64,000 nucleotides of DNA from an uncultured Alcanivorax sp. GTDB taxonomy: Bacteria > Pseudomonadota > Gammaproteobacteria > Pseudomonadales > Alcanivoracaceae. The stretch lies in contig NZ_CAMYIV010000010.1 in assembly GCF_947258575.1 (NCBI RefSeq), forward strand, positions 1-64,000. The letters are read 5' to 3'. Below are positions 33,356 to 44,900 of this stretch, piece after piece. The first letter of the stretch is position 1. Each line of letters opens with the position of its first letter. Both the position numbers and the translations under genes were made by a program. The notes under the pieces are model-generated. The model was given only the letters and a program-made list of their open reading frames with translations. It did not search any database and had not been told where the DNA came from.

Positions 33356-34309
33356 CTATGACGGCTGCCGCAACTCCAGCAACATGTCGAACAGCTGGCC
33401 GGCGATGTTGATGTCGAAGATCGCGTCCAGCTCACGGATGCAGGTGGGGCTGGTCACGTTGATCTCGGTGAGATAATCACCGATCACGTCCAGGCCCACA
33501 AAATACAGCCCCTTGCGCTTGAGGGTGGGGCCCACCTGCTCACAGATCCAGCGGTCGCGGTCGCTCAGCTCACGGCCCTGTCCGGTGCCTCCGGCGGCCA
33601 GATTGCCGCGCAGCTCGCCTTCCTTGGGGATCCGTGCCAGCGCATAGGGCACCGGCTCGCCGTTGATCATCAGGATGCGCTTGTCACCCTCGGTGATCTC
33701 CGGCACGAAGCGCTGGGCCATGATCGGCGTCTTGCCATGCTGGGTCAGCACCTCGATCACCACCGAAATATTCGGGCTGTCCTTGCGCACCCGGAAGATA
33801 TTGCTGCCGCCCATGCCATCCAGCGGCTTCATCACAGTGTCACCGAACTCCTGTACAAAATCGCGCAGCAGCCCGGACTGGCTGGACACCAGGGTCGGCG
33901 CACAGCAGTGCGGGAAGTCGGTGGCGAACAGCTTTTCGTTACTGTCGCGGACACTGCCGGGCCGGTTCACCACCAGCACGCCTTCGCGCTCCACCTTTTC
34001 CAACAGGTAGGTGGCGTAGATGTACTCCGCATTGAACGGCGGGTCCTGGCGCATCAGGATAATATCCAGATCGGCCAGATCGTAATTCACGGCGTCGGCC
34101 AGACGGTACCAATCGTCGTTATTGTCGGTGACGGACAGTGTCCGGGTGGCCGCAAAGGTGCGACCATCTCGCACGTACAGATCTGCCGGCTCCATGTAGA
34201 GCAATGACCAGCCACGTCGTTGCGCTTCCAGCAGCATGGCGAAGGTGCTGTCTTTCCAGGGTTTGATTTTGGCGATGGGGTCCATCACCACACCAATACG
34301 CAAGCTCAT
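33356..34309 (-). CDS. gshB: Glutathione synthetase
   Basis: It joins gamma-glutamylcysteine and glycine using ATP, the last step of glutathione synthesis. The 317-aa ATP-grasp enzyme begins MSLRIGVVMDPIAKIKPWKD, with MRQDPPFNAEYIYATYLLE, the ATP-grasp loop PLDGMGGSNIFRV and a C-terminal INVTSPTCIRELD. Length is typical of the proteobacterial enzyme. It is divergent from pilG across a 244-bp gap in which no other gene was found. Confidence 0.96.
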   Translation of the reverse strand: MSLRIGVVMDPIAKIKPWKDSTFAMLLEAQRRGWSLLYMEPADLYVRDGRTFAATRTLSVTDNNDDWYRLADAVNYDLADLDIILMRQDPPFNAEYIYATYLLEKVEREGVLVVNRPGSVRDSNEKLFATDFPHCCAPTLVSSQSGLLRDFVQEFGDTVMKPLDGMGGSNIFRVRKDSPNISVVIEVLTQHGKTPIMAQRFVPEITEGDKRILMINGEPVPYALARIPKEGELRGNLAAGGTGQGRELSDRDRWICEQVGPTLKRKGLYFVGLDVIGDYLTEINVTSPTCIRELDAIFDINIAGQLFDMLLELRQPS

Positions 34310-34553
34310 GGAGTCTCCACAGACATCGGCAACAGGCCGGGCAATGTTAGCAGCGCTGACAGCCCACCGCTATGCAGGGATACGCGGGGCATTTTCTCAA
34401 GTTTCATAGGGTCTTATAGATTGATTGTAGAATCTGTGTTAAAAACTTCGCTTGGGCTTGTATCGCTACACACCCCGCCCATCGAATTACTAGAAAGGCC
34501 AAAAATTACAATAAGTTGCGGCCAACAACGGTTCACGGTTAAAGGCAGTTTCC

Positions 34554-34937
34554 ATGACTGACAATTTCCAAGACCTCAAGGTAATGGTGATCGACGATTC
34601 CAAAACCATCCGTCGCACCGCTGAAACCTTGTTGAAGAAAGCAGGTTGTGAAGTGATCACCGCCACCGATGGCTTCGATGCCTTGGCCAAAATCGCCGAC
34701 AGCAAACCCAATATCATCTTCGTCGACATCATGATGCCGCGACTTGACGGGTATCAGACCTGCGCCCTGATCAAGAACAACAGTGCCTTCAAGGCCACCC
34801 CGGTGATCATGCTGTCGTCCAAGGACGGCCTTTTCGACAAGGCCAAGGGGCGGATAGTGGGGTCCGACGAGTATCTGACCAAGCCGTTTTCCAAGGACGA
34901 GCTTCTCGGCGCGATTCGACAGCATATCAACGGTTAA
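34554..34937 (+). CDS. pilG: Type IV pilus response regulator PilG
   Basis: A 127-aa single-domain CheY-like receiver that relays the Pil-Chp kinase signal to pilus extension. The acidic pair is in VIDDSK, the phospho-acceptor is Asp58 (IIFVDIMMPRLDG) and the switch lysine is in LTKPFSKDE. It opens the pilGHIJK-chpABC operon behind the divergent gshB promoter region; AAAGGCAG provides the Shine-Dalgarno. Confidence 0.95.
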   Translation: MTDNFQDLKVMVIDDSKTIRRTAETLLKKAGCEVITATDGFDALAKIADSKPNIIFVDIMMPRLDGYQTCALIKNNSAFKATPVIMLSSKDGLFDKAKGRIVGSDEYLTKPFSKDELLGAIRQHING

Positions 34938-34969
34938 GCGACAGCGTCGCTGAGCCAGAAGAGGATAAG

Positions 34970-35338
34970 ATGGCACGTATTCTGATTGTGGATGACTCTC
35001 CCACCGAAACCTACAAGTTGCGGGAGATTCTCGAAAAGCACGGCCACGAGGTACTCGAGGCCGCCAACGGGGCCGATGGCGTCGCCATGGCCCGCTCCGA
35101 GCTGCCCGAACTGGTACTGATGGATGTGGTAATGCCTGGCCTTAACGGCTTCCAGGCCACCCGCCAGCTCACCAAGGGCGCCGATACCGCGCACATTCCC
35201 ATTGTCATCGTAACCACCAAGGATCAGGAAACCGACCGTGTCTGGGGCAAACGCCAGGGCGCCAAGGACTACCTGACCAAACCGGTGGACGAGGATGTGC
35301 TCCTGCAAACCGTCGAGCGCATGCTGGCCGACGGCTGA
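34970..35338 (+). CDS. pilH: Type IV pilus response regulator PilH
   Basis: A 122-aa CheY-like receiver, in pseudomonads the second Pil-Chp output that promotes retraction or acts as phosphate sink. Acidic pocket ILIVDDSPTE, phospho-acceptor Asp52 in LVLMDVVMPGLNG, and the lysine in YLTKPVDED. It lies 32 bp after pilG and 15 bp before pilI. Confidence 0.95.
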   Translation: MARILIVDDSPTETYKLREILEKHGHEVLEAANGADGVAMARSELPELVLMDVVMPGLNGFQATRQLTKGADTAHIPIVIVTTKDQETDRVWGKRQGAKDYLTKPVDEDVLLQTVERMLADG

Positions 35339-35353
35339 TATTCGGAGCCCCTG

Positions 35354-35902
35354 ATGAGCGCAACTGCTTCCGCCGCCTATATCCAACTGGCCGACTACAA
35401 CCGTCGCTGCCGCGAGCAGGCCAAAGACCTGCCCATGCAGCAGGATGCGGTCAGCTACTGGAGCGGTGTGGGCTTTGTGATGGATGGCAAGAAATACGTG
35501 GCACCGCTGGATGAGGTTTCCGAAATCCTCTCGGTGCCGGCCTACACCCGCATTCCCGGCGCACGCAGCTGGATGAAGGGCGTGGCCAATGTCCGGGGCC
35601 GGCTGATGACCGTGATGGATCTCAGTGGCTTTCTGGAAAAGAGTTCGCCGGTCCAGGAAAAGCGCCGACGGTTGCTGGTACTGGACCAGGACGACCTCTA
35701 CACCGGCATGACGGTGGACGAGGTACTGGGGATGCAACATTTCCCCATTGATGAATTTGTGGAATCACTGCCGGTCAGCGATGCCAGCGTCACACCTTTT
35801 GTGCGCGGCGCCTACCGGCGGGACGGGGAGTACTGGTCCGTGTTCAGCCTGACCCGGCTGGCAGAGGATCCGCGCTTTATGCAGGTCGCCCGCACCGGCT
35901 GA
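35354..35902 (+). CDS. pilI: CheW-like adaptor PilI
   Basis: A 182-aa CheW-domain adaptor that links the receptor PilJ to the ChpA kinase. The domain spans roughly residues 38-170, with GVGFVMDGKKYVAPLDEVSE, VRGRLMTVMDLSGFL and VDEVLGMQHF visible. It keeps the normal position between pilH and pilJ; GGAG precedes the ATG. Confidence 0.93.
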   Translation: MSATASAAYIQLADYNRRCREQAKDLPMQQDAVSYWSGVGFVMDGKKYVAPLDEVSEILSVPAYTRIPGARSWMKGVANVRGRLMTVMDLSGFLEKSSPVQEKRRRLLVLDQDDLYTGMTVDEVLGMQHFPIDEFVESLPVSDASVTPFVRGAYRRDGEYWSVFSLTRLAEDPRFMQVARTG

Positions 35903-35961
35903 GCTGCATATAAGCATTTGGGGTACATAAGAAGAGCGAACGCCAGGCCAGGAGCCAGACT

Positions 35962-37986
35962 ATGAAGTTCAATTCGGGAGCAATCTTTGACAAATTGCGG
36001 GGGGGCGCGGAAGGCAGCACGCTGAATATCGCGCTGTACATCGGCCTTGCCGTCTTTATCGTCCTGGCGGTGGTGAACTTCCTGCTCTCCGCGACCACGG
36101 CGAACCAGGCCCAGGAGAATATTACCCTGGCCTCTGAGATGCGGGTTATCTCCCAGCAGATCGCCAAAAACTCCCTGGAAGCCGCCGCCGGTAACGCCGA
36201 CGCCTTCGAATTGCTGGCCAAATCCCAGCAGGGCTTTCAGTCCGCCTGGGATCAGGTAAAGGATGAACCGGTCGACAACGCCGAGGTGAAAGAACGCCTG
36301 GATAGTCTGTGGTCCGAAGTGAACAGCAATGCGGGCATCATCCTGCGCGGGGAAGACACGGTTCTGGATCTGCACGAAGTGGCAGACACCCTGGCCCAGA
36401 CCATTCCTTCCCTGCAGGCTGAATATGAAGGCGTAGTGGACATTCTGGTTGCCACCGGCGCCGAGCCGGATCAGATCGCCTTTGCCCAACGCCAGTCCCT
36501 GCTGGCCGAACGGATCCTCAGCTCCATTTCCAAAGTGCTGGAAGGTGGTGACGGCGCGGTGATCGCGGCGGATGCCTTTGGTCGTGATGCCAGCCTGTTC
36601 GGCCGGGTCATGAACGGCATGATTGAAGGCGACGAAGCCATGGGCATTGACCAGGTCAACGACCCGGATGCCCTCGATTACCTGGCCGAGATTGCCGACC
36701 TGTTCGACGAATTCGTTAACCAGTCCGTGGATGAAATCCTGGAAACCGCTCCCGAACTGTTCCAGGTACGTAACGCGGCCGACACCATCTTCCGTCGTTC
36801 CCAGGATCTGCTGCAGGAATCCAGCAGCCTGAACAACCAGTTTGAAGGCTCCACCAACACCTTCTTCCCGTCGGTGACCCTGGGTGGCCTGTCTGCTGCC
36901 ATCGCGGTGCTGCTGTTCTTCCTGATCATGGCCCAGCGTAACCGTCAGGCAGCAACGCTGAAGGACGAACTGGAAAGCGAGAACCAGCGTAACCAGGCGG
37001 CGATTCTGCGACTGCTCGACGAACTGGGCGACCTGGCGGACGGTGACCTGACCGTACAGGCGACGGTAACCGAGGACTTCACCGGTGCCATCGCTGACTC
37101 CATCAACTACTCCATTGACCAGCTGCGCAGCCTGGTACAGACGATCAACAACTCGGCGGTACAGGTGGCCTCCGCGGCCCAGGAAACCCAGTCCACGGCG
37201 ATGCATCTGGCCGAAGCCTCCGAGCACCAGGCCCAGGAAATTGCCGGCGCTTCCGCCGCTGTGAACGAAATGGCAGTGTCCATTGACCAGGTATCCGCCA
37301 ACGCCGCCGAATCGGCAGCGGTAGCGGAACGGGCGGTAGCCATCGCCAACAAGGGCGCCGAAGTGGTACAGGCCACCATCCACGGCATGGACACCATTCG
37401 CGAACAGATCCAGGAAACCTCCAAGCGGATCAAGCGTCTGGGTGAATCCTCCCAGGAAATTGGCGACATCGTATCCCTGATTAACGACATTGCCGACCAG
37501 ACCAACATCCTCGCCTTGAACGCCGCCATTCAGGCGTCCATGGCCGGTGAAGCGGGCCGCGGCTTCGCGGTGGTAGCGGATGAAGTACAGCGCCTGGCGG
37601 AACGTTCCGCCGCCGCGACCAAACAGATTGAAACCCTGGTTAAGACCATTCAGACCGATACCAACGAAGCGGTAATCTCCATGGAAGCCACCACCGCCGA
37701 GGTGGTAAAAGGGGCCCGCCTGGCGCAGGACGCTGGTGTGGCACTGGAAGAAATTGAGAACGTATCGAAAACCCTGGCGGACCTGATCCAGAACATTTCC
37801 AACGCGGCGCGCCAGCAGGCAGCGTCTGCGGGTCACATCTCCAACACCATGAACGTGATCCAGGAAATTACCTCGCAGACCTCCGCCGGTACCACCGCCA
37901 CTGCGCGGTCCATTGGTAACCTGGCCGAGATGGCGCAGGAGATGCGTAACTCTGTTGCCGGCTTCCGCCTGCCGGAGCACTCCTGA
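35962..37986 (+). CDS. pilJ: Methyl-accepting chemotaxis protein PilJ
   Basis: The 674-aa inner-membrane receptor of the Pil-Chp system, sensing surface contact or pilin. It has a transmembrane helix (about 28-50), a periplasmic helical PilJ-type sensory region, a second transmembrane helix (about 305-325), a HAMP-like linker and the cytoplasmic signalling hairpin with the highly conserved tip [20 protein letters not shown] and [18 protein letters not shown]. The family length is similar. Confidence 0.95.
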   Translation: MKFNSGAIFDKLRGGAEGSTLNIALYIGLAVFIVLAVVNFLLSATTANQAQENITLASEMRVISQQIAKNSLEAAAGNADAFELLAKSQQGFQSAWDQVKDEPVDNAEVKERLDSLWSEVNSNAGIILRGEDTVLDLHEVADTLAQTIPSLQAEYEGVVDILVATGAEPDQIAFAQRQSLLAERILSSISKVLEGGDGAVIAADAFGRDASLFGRVMNGMIEGDEAMGIDQVNDPDALDYLAEIADLFDEFVNQSVDEILETAPELFQVRNAADTIFRRSQDLLQESSSLNNQFEGSTNTFFPSVTLGGLSAAIAVLLFFLIMAQRNRQAATLKDELESENQRNQAAILRLLDELGDLADGDLTVQATVTEDFTGAIADSINYSIDQLRSLVQTINNSAVQVASAAQETQSTAMHLAEASEHQAQEIAGASAAVNEMAVSIDQVSANAAESAAVAERAVAIANKGAEVVQATIHGMDTIREQIQETSKRIKRLGESSQEIGDIVSLINDIADQTNILALNAAIQASMAGEAGRGFAVVADEVQRLAERSAAATKQIETLVKTIQTDTNEAVISMEATTAEVVKGARLAQDAGVALEEIENVSKTLADLIQNISNAARQQAASAGHISNTMNVIQEITSQTSAGTTATARSIGNLAEMAQEMRNSVAGFRLPEHS

Positions 37987-38017
37987 TCCGGCTCGCGCCG
38001 GCTAAAGGAGTGATGCT

Positions 38018-38896
38018 ATGGGTGCTGCAGTGACAGACCGCTGGTCCATCAAAAGCACGCCCGCCATGGATGCGGAGCAGTTCCAGCTATGGCAGGCGTT
38101 GCTGGAAGAACGCACCGGCATGACCCTGTCCAACGAGCGCAAGACCTTCCTCGAAACCAGCTTGAGCATTCGCATGCGCGAGCTGGGCATCGAGGATTAC
38201 GACACCTATTACGAACACCTGATGGTGGGCTCCACCGAATCCCGGGCCATGGAATGGTCGGTACTGGTAGACCGGCTCACCGTGCAGGAAACCAGTTTCT
38301 TCCGCCACCCGAGCTCCTATGCCCTGGTGGAGGAATTCGTACAGCGCTTCAAGGCCGAGCAGCCCGACGGCGCCAGCCTGGATGTGTGGAGCGTGGGGTG
38401 CTCCACCGGCGAGGAAGCCTATTCCCTCGCCATGATGATCAATGAGCAGCTCAACGGCGGCGACCGCAAACTGTTCTACGGCATCACCGCCACCGACATC
38501 AGCCTGCCCACCCTGGCCAAGGCCCGCAAAGGCGAATACCCGGCACGCCGGGTATTGCAGGTGGACCCGCTACTGCGGGAAAAATATTTTCAGCCCAGCG
38601 GCAATGAGCAGACCCTGGCCGTAGCGCCGGTATTGCGCGAGCGCATCTGCTTTGCCCGGCTCAACGTGCTGGATCTGAGCACCGCGCCAATGAACGACAT
38701 GGATCTGATTTTCTGCCAGAACATGCTGATCTACTTCCGCCGCTGGCGGAAACGCCAGATCGTCAACCGGCTGGCGGAACGGCTCGCGCCCGGTGGCATT
38801 CTGGTGCTCGGCCCCGGGGAAGTGACCGACTGGCAACATCCGGATCTGGAACGCATACATTTCGCCGATACGCTGGCCTTCCGGCGCTGTCGATAA
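38018..38896 (+). CDS. pilK: CheR-type methyltransferase PilK
   Basis: A 292-aa S-adenosylmethionine-dependent methyltransferase that methylates glutamates of PilJ for adaptation. An N-terminal CheR helical domain contains WSVLVDRLTVQETSFFRHPS, and the SAM-binding motif VWSVGCSTGEEAYSLAMM follows, then ITATDIS and DLIFCQNMLIYF. AAAGGAG precedes the ATG. A short hairpin separates it from chpA. Confidence 0.94.
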   Translation: MGAAVTDRWSIKSTPAMDAEQFQLWQALLEERTGMTLSNERKTFLETSLSIRMRELGIEDYDTYYEHLMVGSTESRAMEWSVLVDRLTVQETSFFRHPSSYALVEEFVQRFKAEQPDGASLDVWSVGCSTGEEAYSLAMMINEQLNGGDRKLFYGITATDISLPTLAKARKGEYPARRVLQVDPLLREKYFQPSGNEQTLAVAPVLRERICFARLNVLDLSTAPMNDMDLIFCQNMLIYFRRWRKRQIVNRLAERLAPGGILVLGPGEVTDWQHPDLERIHFADTLAFRRCR

Positions 38897-38913
38897 GCGC
38901 TGTAGATAATAAA

Positions 38914-38940
38914 AAACCTGCCCGCAGTGACGGCAGGTTT
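38914..38940. terminator. Hairpin between pilK and chpA
   Basis: AAACCTGCC (38914-38922) pairs with GGCAGGTTT (38932-38940) around a 9-base loop, 17 bp past pilK and 19 bp before the chpA start. The T-tract is short on the plus strand, so it may attenuate rather than end transcription into chpA. Confidence 0.55.
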
Positions 38941-38959
38941 AAGTATGACAGGAGACGTC

Positions 38960-41900
38960 ATGAGTGACCGTCACGACTATCTGGCTCTGGACTGGGTTCG
39001 CGGGGAGATCCAGGAAACCCTGAACCAGGCGCAGCAGGCACTGGAAGCGTTCGTGGATACCCCGGACGACGCCACCCGCATGCGCTTTTGCCAGGCCCAT
39101 CTGCACCAGGTGTATGGCACCCTGCAAATGGTGGAGTTCTACGGTGCTGCTCTGCTCGCCGAGGAAATGGAAAAGCTGGCCCAGGCCCTGCTGGAAGGCC
39201 GGGTAGGCAATGTGGCCGACGGCCAGGAAACCCTGATGCGGGCCATCCTGCAGCTGCCCCCCTATCTGGACCGGGTGGCCAGCAACCGCCGCGACCTGCC
39301 GGTGGTGCTGCTGCCGCTGCTCAACGACCTGCGCGCCGCCCGTGGCGAACCGCTGCTGTCGGAAACCGCCCTGTTCAAACCGGATCTGACCGATGCCACC
39401 GGCCATGGCCAGATTCCTGAAGACCTGCTCCACGACCCGCGATTTATTCAGCTGGCCAAAAAAATTCGCCAGATGTTCCAGATTGCCCTGCTCGGCGTGC
39501 TGCGCAACGACAACATGGGGGAGAACCTGGGCTACATGGCCAAGGTCTTCACCAAACTGGAACAGATCACAGGCGATGCCCCCCGGGCTCCCCTGTGGAG
39601 CATCAGCAACGCTCTGGTGGAAGGGCTGTCGGAAGACGCCATTGTCCTGGGCACCTCGGTGAAGCTGATGCTCGGTCATGTGGACCGCAACCTGCGCGAA
39701 CTGGTCAGCGATGGCGCCGACAGCCTGAACCGGCCGGCCCCCACCGAACTGATCAAGAACCTGCTTTATTACGTGGCCAAGGCCGAGGTGGACAGCCCGC
39801 GCATTCGCGATGTCAAAGCCCGATTCCGCCTGGACGATGCGCTGCCCTCCGATGACCTGGTCAACGCAGAACGGGCCCGCATGAGCGGCCCGGATGCCGA
39901 AGCCATGAATTCGGTAGTGAAAGCCCTGTCCGAGGAAATCACTACCGTCAAGGATGCCCTGGAAGCCTTCGTGCACAGTGGCGAAAACGACGCCAGCAAA
40001 CTGCAGCCGCAGACAGTCACCCTGAAACAGGTGGCCGACACCGTGGCGGTACTGGGCCTCGGACAGCCGCGCACCCTGGTGGAAGAGCAGCTCCACGCGG
40101 TGGAAGATATTGTCGCCGGCAAACGCCCCGCCGAACGCGATACCCTGATGGATATCGCCGGCGCCCTGCTCTATGTGGAAGCCACCCTTGCGGGTATCAG
40201 CGGCGGTGACCGCCGCAGCAAGTCCTACGCCGGCGACCAGAGCGACATGCCTGGCCACGTGGGCCAGGCCATGGATGCGGTACTGCGCGAATGCCGTGCC
40301 GGCCTGGAAGAGGCCAAGGACGGCATCGTCGAGTTCATTGCTTCCCAGTGGAACCCGGAGCACCTGGGCCCAGTGCCAGAACGGCTCAATGCCGTGCGCG
40401 GCGGCCTGGAGGTCATCCAGCTCAGCAAGCCTGCCGTCATTCTGCGTCAGTGCGTGCTCTTCATTCAGGAAAAGCTGCTTGACGCCGACCAGCCGAAACC
40501 GGACTGGCGCAGCATGGATACCCTGGCCGATGCCATCACCTCGGTGGAATACTATCTGGAACGTCTCAGCGACGATCCGGAAACCACCGACGATATCCTG
40601 CAACTGGCCCGTGCCAGTGTGGACGCTCTCGGCTACCCGCTGGATCAGGGCAGTGATTTCGGCGATGACCAGTTCGACGTGGAACGCATAGAGCTGGACG
40701 CAGAGGCCCGGACCGACAGCCACACGGTCGACGAGCCCGACTCTTTGCATGCCCAGCCCGATGCCGATGACAGCACCGACGGCGACGATCTGCACGAAGA
40801 TTTCTCTCTGGAAGAGGCCTTCGACGACAGCACCGATGCCCCACAGGACAACGCAGACGAAGACGATCGCACCCTCGAAATTACCGGCCTGGCCCCCACT
40901 GAACAGGAAGCACAGTCCGCTTCGCAGGAACCCGACGCCGAGCCACAACCGGTCGCCGAGAGTCCCTCTGACGATGATGACGATCTGATTGATGACGAAA
41001 TCATCGAGATCTTCCAGGAAGAAATCGGCGAAGTCCTGGACGCGCTGGATCAATACTTCCCGCGCTGGGCCGCCAACACCAGCGATGAAGAATCCCTGGT
41101 GGAATTCCGCCGCGCCTTCCACACACTGAAAGGCTCCGGTCGCATGGTCGGTGCCAGCACCGTGGGCGAGCTGGGCTGGTCCGTGGAAAACATGCTCAAC
41201 CGGGTCATTGACCGCAGCATTGAACCGACCGCGGTGCTGATTGCACTGGTACAGGAAGTCCGCAATCGGGTTCCCGCCCTGGTGGATGCCTTTACCCTGC
41301 GACAGCCGGATCCATTCGATGTGCAACCGCTGGCCGACGCCGCTGACACCCTGGCCGCGGGCGGCCAGATTGATCAGGTGCCGACCATCACTGGCACCGA
41401 GAGCAGCAGCGCTGACAACCACAGCGACGTTGCTGCACCGGGCGATGACACACAAAGCGACGACACGCTGGAAATCACCCTGCCCGCCGACAGCGACGCG
41501 TTCGCGGAAAGCCGCACTGACAATGACGACAGCCTGTCCGTGGAAGACCTGGCTGCCTTCAACGATGCCTCCGACGACAGCGACGCCCACCTTGCCTGGG
41601 AAGACAGCGACGATGTCGATGATGGCGTCATCGAATTCAGTCTGCCTGATGAAGAAGCTCCCGAGCCGGCCAGTGAAACCGCGTCAGCAGACAGCGAGAA
41701 CGAGAGCGCCGACAACGGTATCGACAGCCTCGCTGACATCCCCGACATGAGCGACGGCGACGACGCGACAGCGGATGCCGACAGCGACGAGGGACCCGAC
41801 CCGGTGCTGCTGGAGATCTTCGCCAGCGAAGCCCGTCGCAACCTGGCACTGATTGATGAGTGGCTGGACACCGTCGACCCGGATCTCTCCGAACACACCC

Positions 41901-44900
41901 TGGACGATAGCGTCCACCGCGCCCTGCACACCCTCAAGGGCAGTGCCCGCATGGCGGAAATCGAAGCGGTGGCGGAAGTGGCGGAACCGGCTGAAAAACT
42001 GGTCCGCGACCTGATCAGCAGCAACCGCCGGATAACCACACAGCAGGCCGGGCTGCTGCGGCAGGCTCATCGCCTGGTGCTCAACAACCTGGATCAGCTC
42101 GCTCAACCCCACCTGCCCGGCGCCGATGCCCTGATCGCCGCGCTACAGCAACACCGCGACGGGCTGGCCGAACAAAATGACGCCGGCCCGGATCCACACA
42201 TCCTTTCCGTGTTCCTTTCCGAAGGCATGGACCTGATCGTGGACGCGGAGCAACTGCTGGACCAGTGGGCCCAGCATCCAGAACAGACCGAAGAGTTGGT
42301 GAAACTGCGCGACGAGCTGCAACTGCTTTCCAGCAGCGCTACCACCGCCGGTCTCAACGAAATTCACGCCCTGGCCGCGGCTCTGGCCGCCTGCTACAGC
42401 GCGGTGGAATCCGGCCGCCTGGCCTGCAGCGAGCAGATGCTGTCGCTGGCCGGCGAAGGCCAGGATGCCCTGGTCAACATGATGGACTGCCTGGCCGCCG
42501 GCCAGACCGTGCGCCCGGAACTGGGTCTGGTGGATTCCCTCCACGAACTGGCAGAAAACAGCGGTCCAGACGATGATGGCCCCGGCGGCAGTTCACCTCA
42601 CTGGGACGATGCCTTCTCTGACAGCAGCACAGATTCCCCGGATGCGGATAGCGCCCCGGACACCAATAGCTGGGCCAGCAATGGTGAATATCAGGCCCAC
42701 ATGGATCCGGAACTGGTCAGCCTGTTCCTGGAAGAGGCCGAAGAGATTCTGGAATCCGCCAGCCATACCCTGGACCAGTGGGAACAGGGTGATGCCGGCA
42801 ACGTGGATGGTCTACAGCGGGATCTTCATACCCTCAAGGGTGGCGCGCGCATGGCCGCCGTTGCACCGGTAGGCGACCTGGCCCACGAACTGGAAAATCT
42901 CTACGAAGCCTATAATGCCGGCCAGCAACAAACCGAGCCGGCCCTGTTTGTGCTGCTGCACCGTTGTCATGACCGGCTCGCCGACATGATTGACGCCCTG
43001 CGCGGCGGCAGAACCCCGGACGACGCCCCGGAACTGGTCAGCGCCATCCAGGCTTTCCTGCGCGGCGACCGCACGCCGGACACCAGTGCCTCCCTCGACA
43101 GTGAACCCCAGGCTCACGAAGCCGCTTCCGACTTTGCCGAAGACACCGGCAGCCCCGCGCCCGTTGCGGTTGAGGACGCGCCCGCCACTCCGGCGCCCCC
43201 TCAACCGGAGCGTGACCCGGAGCTGGTAGAAATCTTTCTGGAAGAAGCTGACGAGATTCTGGAATCTGCCGGCAGTAGCCTGGAGCAGTGGATCGGCGAG
43301 CAGGACAACCTGATCGAACTGCAATCCCTGCAGCGTGACCTGCACACCCTCAAGGGTGGCGCGCGCATGGCGGAAGTCAGCGAACTGGGCGATCTGGGCC
43401 ACGAGCTGGAAACGCTTTATGAAGGCCTGGCGCAAAGCCGTCTGGCCATTGAACCGACCCTGTTCGATCTGTTGCATCGTTGCCACGACCAACTGGCCGA
43501 AATGGTAGAGGCACTCAAGGCCGGCCGGCCGCTGCCCCAGGGCGACACCCTGATCCAGGCGATCCACGGCTATGTGGCCGACCCGGCAGGATTCAGCCTG
43601 CCCGCTGTTGCGTCTGCTGCGCCAGCACCCGCAGAAGCTTCGCCAACGACGCCGACCAACCGGGAAGAACCGACGGCCACCAGCGAACAGCCGGACGAGG
43701 ATTACAGCGACTGGGAATCGGACAGCGACCCGGAAATTCTGGAAATCTTCCTGGAAGAGTCCGATGAGCTGGCGGAAATCATCGATGCCTGCCTGACTTC
43801 CTGGAAAGACCACCCGGAAAGCACCGATTTCACCGATGACCTCAAACGCGCCCTGCATACCCTCAAGGGCGGCGCACGACTGGCCGGCCTGAAGCCGCTG
43901 GGCGACATCAGTCACGACTTCGAAACCTATCTGCTACAGCTGGAAAGGCGCCGCGAGGCGCCCACCCAGGAAGATTTCCAGCCCATGATCAACTGGTACG
44001 ACCAGATTGTCCGGGGCATGGAATCAGTGGCCCGTAGCGCCCGCCGCCAGCCCGTCACCGCCCCGCAAGAGAGCGGCACGGCCATGGCACCGGCGGCCGA
44101 GAAGCCACAACCGCAACAGCCAAAACAGGATGACCGCCGCCAGCGTCAAAATCAGGCGCAACCCCAGGAAATGGTGCGGGTCGGGGCCGACGTTCTGGAA
44201 GCGCTGGTGAACCTGGCCGGGGAAACCTCCATCAACCGCGGCCGGGTAGAGCAGGGGATTTCCGAGTTCACCTTCAACGTGGAGGAAATGGGCAACACGG
44301 TACAGCGCCTCTACGAACAGCTGCGCCGTCTGGATTCAGAAACCGAAGCGCAGATCATGTCCAATTATCAGCAGGGCGTGGAACGGGGTGAAATCGACGA
44401 AGACTTCGATCCCCTGGAAATGGATCAATACTCCGAGCTGCATCAGATCACCAAGCAGCTGTCGGAATCCGCCTCGGATTTGCTGGATCTGAAGAACACC
44501 CTGCTGGACCGCACCAAGGACACCGAAACCCTGCTGCTGCAGCAATCGCGGATCAACACCGAGCTACAGGAAAAACTGATGCGCACCCGCATGGTGCCCT
44601 TCAGCCGCCTGGTACCGCGTCTGCGCCGTATCGTCCGGCAGATTTCCGGTGAAGTGGACAAACGGGTGGAATTCGATGTGCTCAACCCGGAAGGCGAACT
44701 GGACCGCTCCCTGATGGAACGGGTGGTCGCCCCGCTGGAGCACATGCTGCGTAACGCCGTGGATCACGGCATCGAAACCCGCGAAGGTCGCCAGAGCGCC
44801 GGCAAGAACGACTCCGGCCGCATCAACCTGGAACTGGGCCGCGAGGGCGGCGAGGTAGTGATTACCCTGTCCGACGATGGCAAGGGCATCGACACCGACG

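Noticed and set aside
38914..38940. A full terminator separating pilK from chpA
   Set aside because: The hairpin is real but lacks a strong T-tract on the plus strand, and chpA has a close Shine-Dalgarno in a conserved operon, so complete termination is unlikely.
38939..41590. A long antisense reading frame (883 codons) opposite chpA, and a 722-codon one opposite pilJ (35812-37980)
   Set aside because: The coding strand shows complete ChpA and PilJ domains. The antisense frames lack family motifs and arise from the GC-rich codon bias of the real genes.
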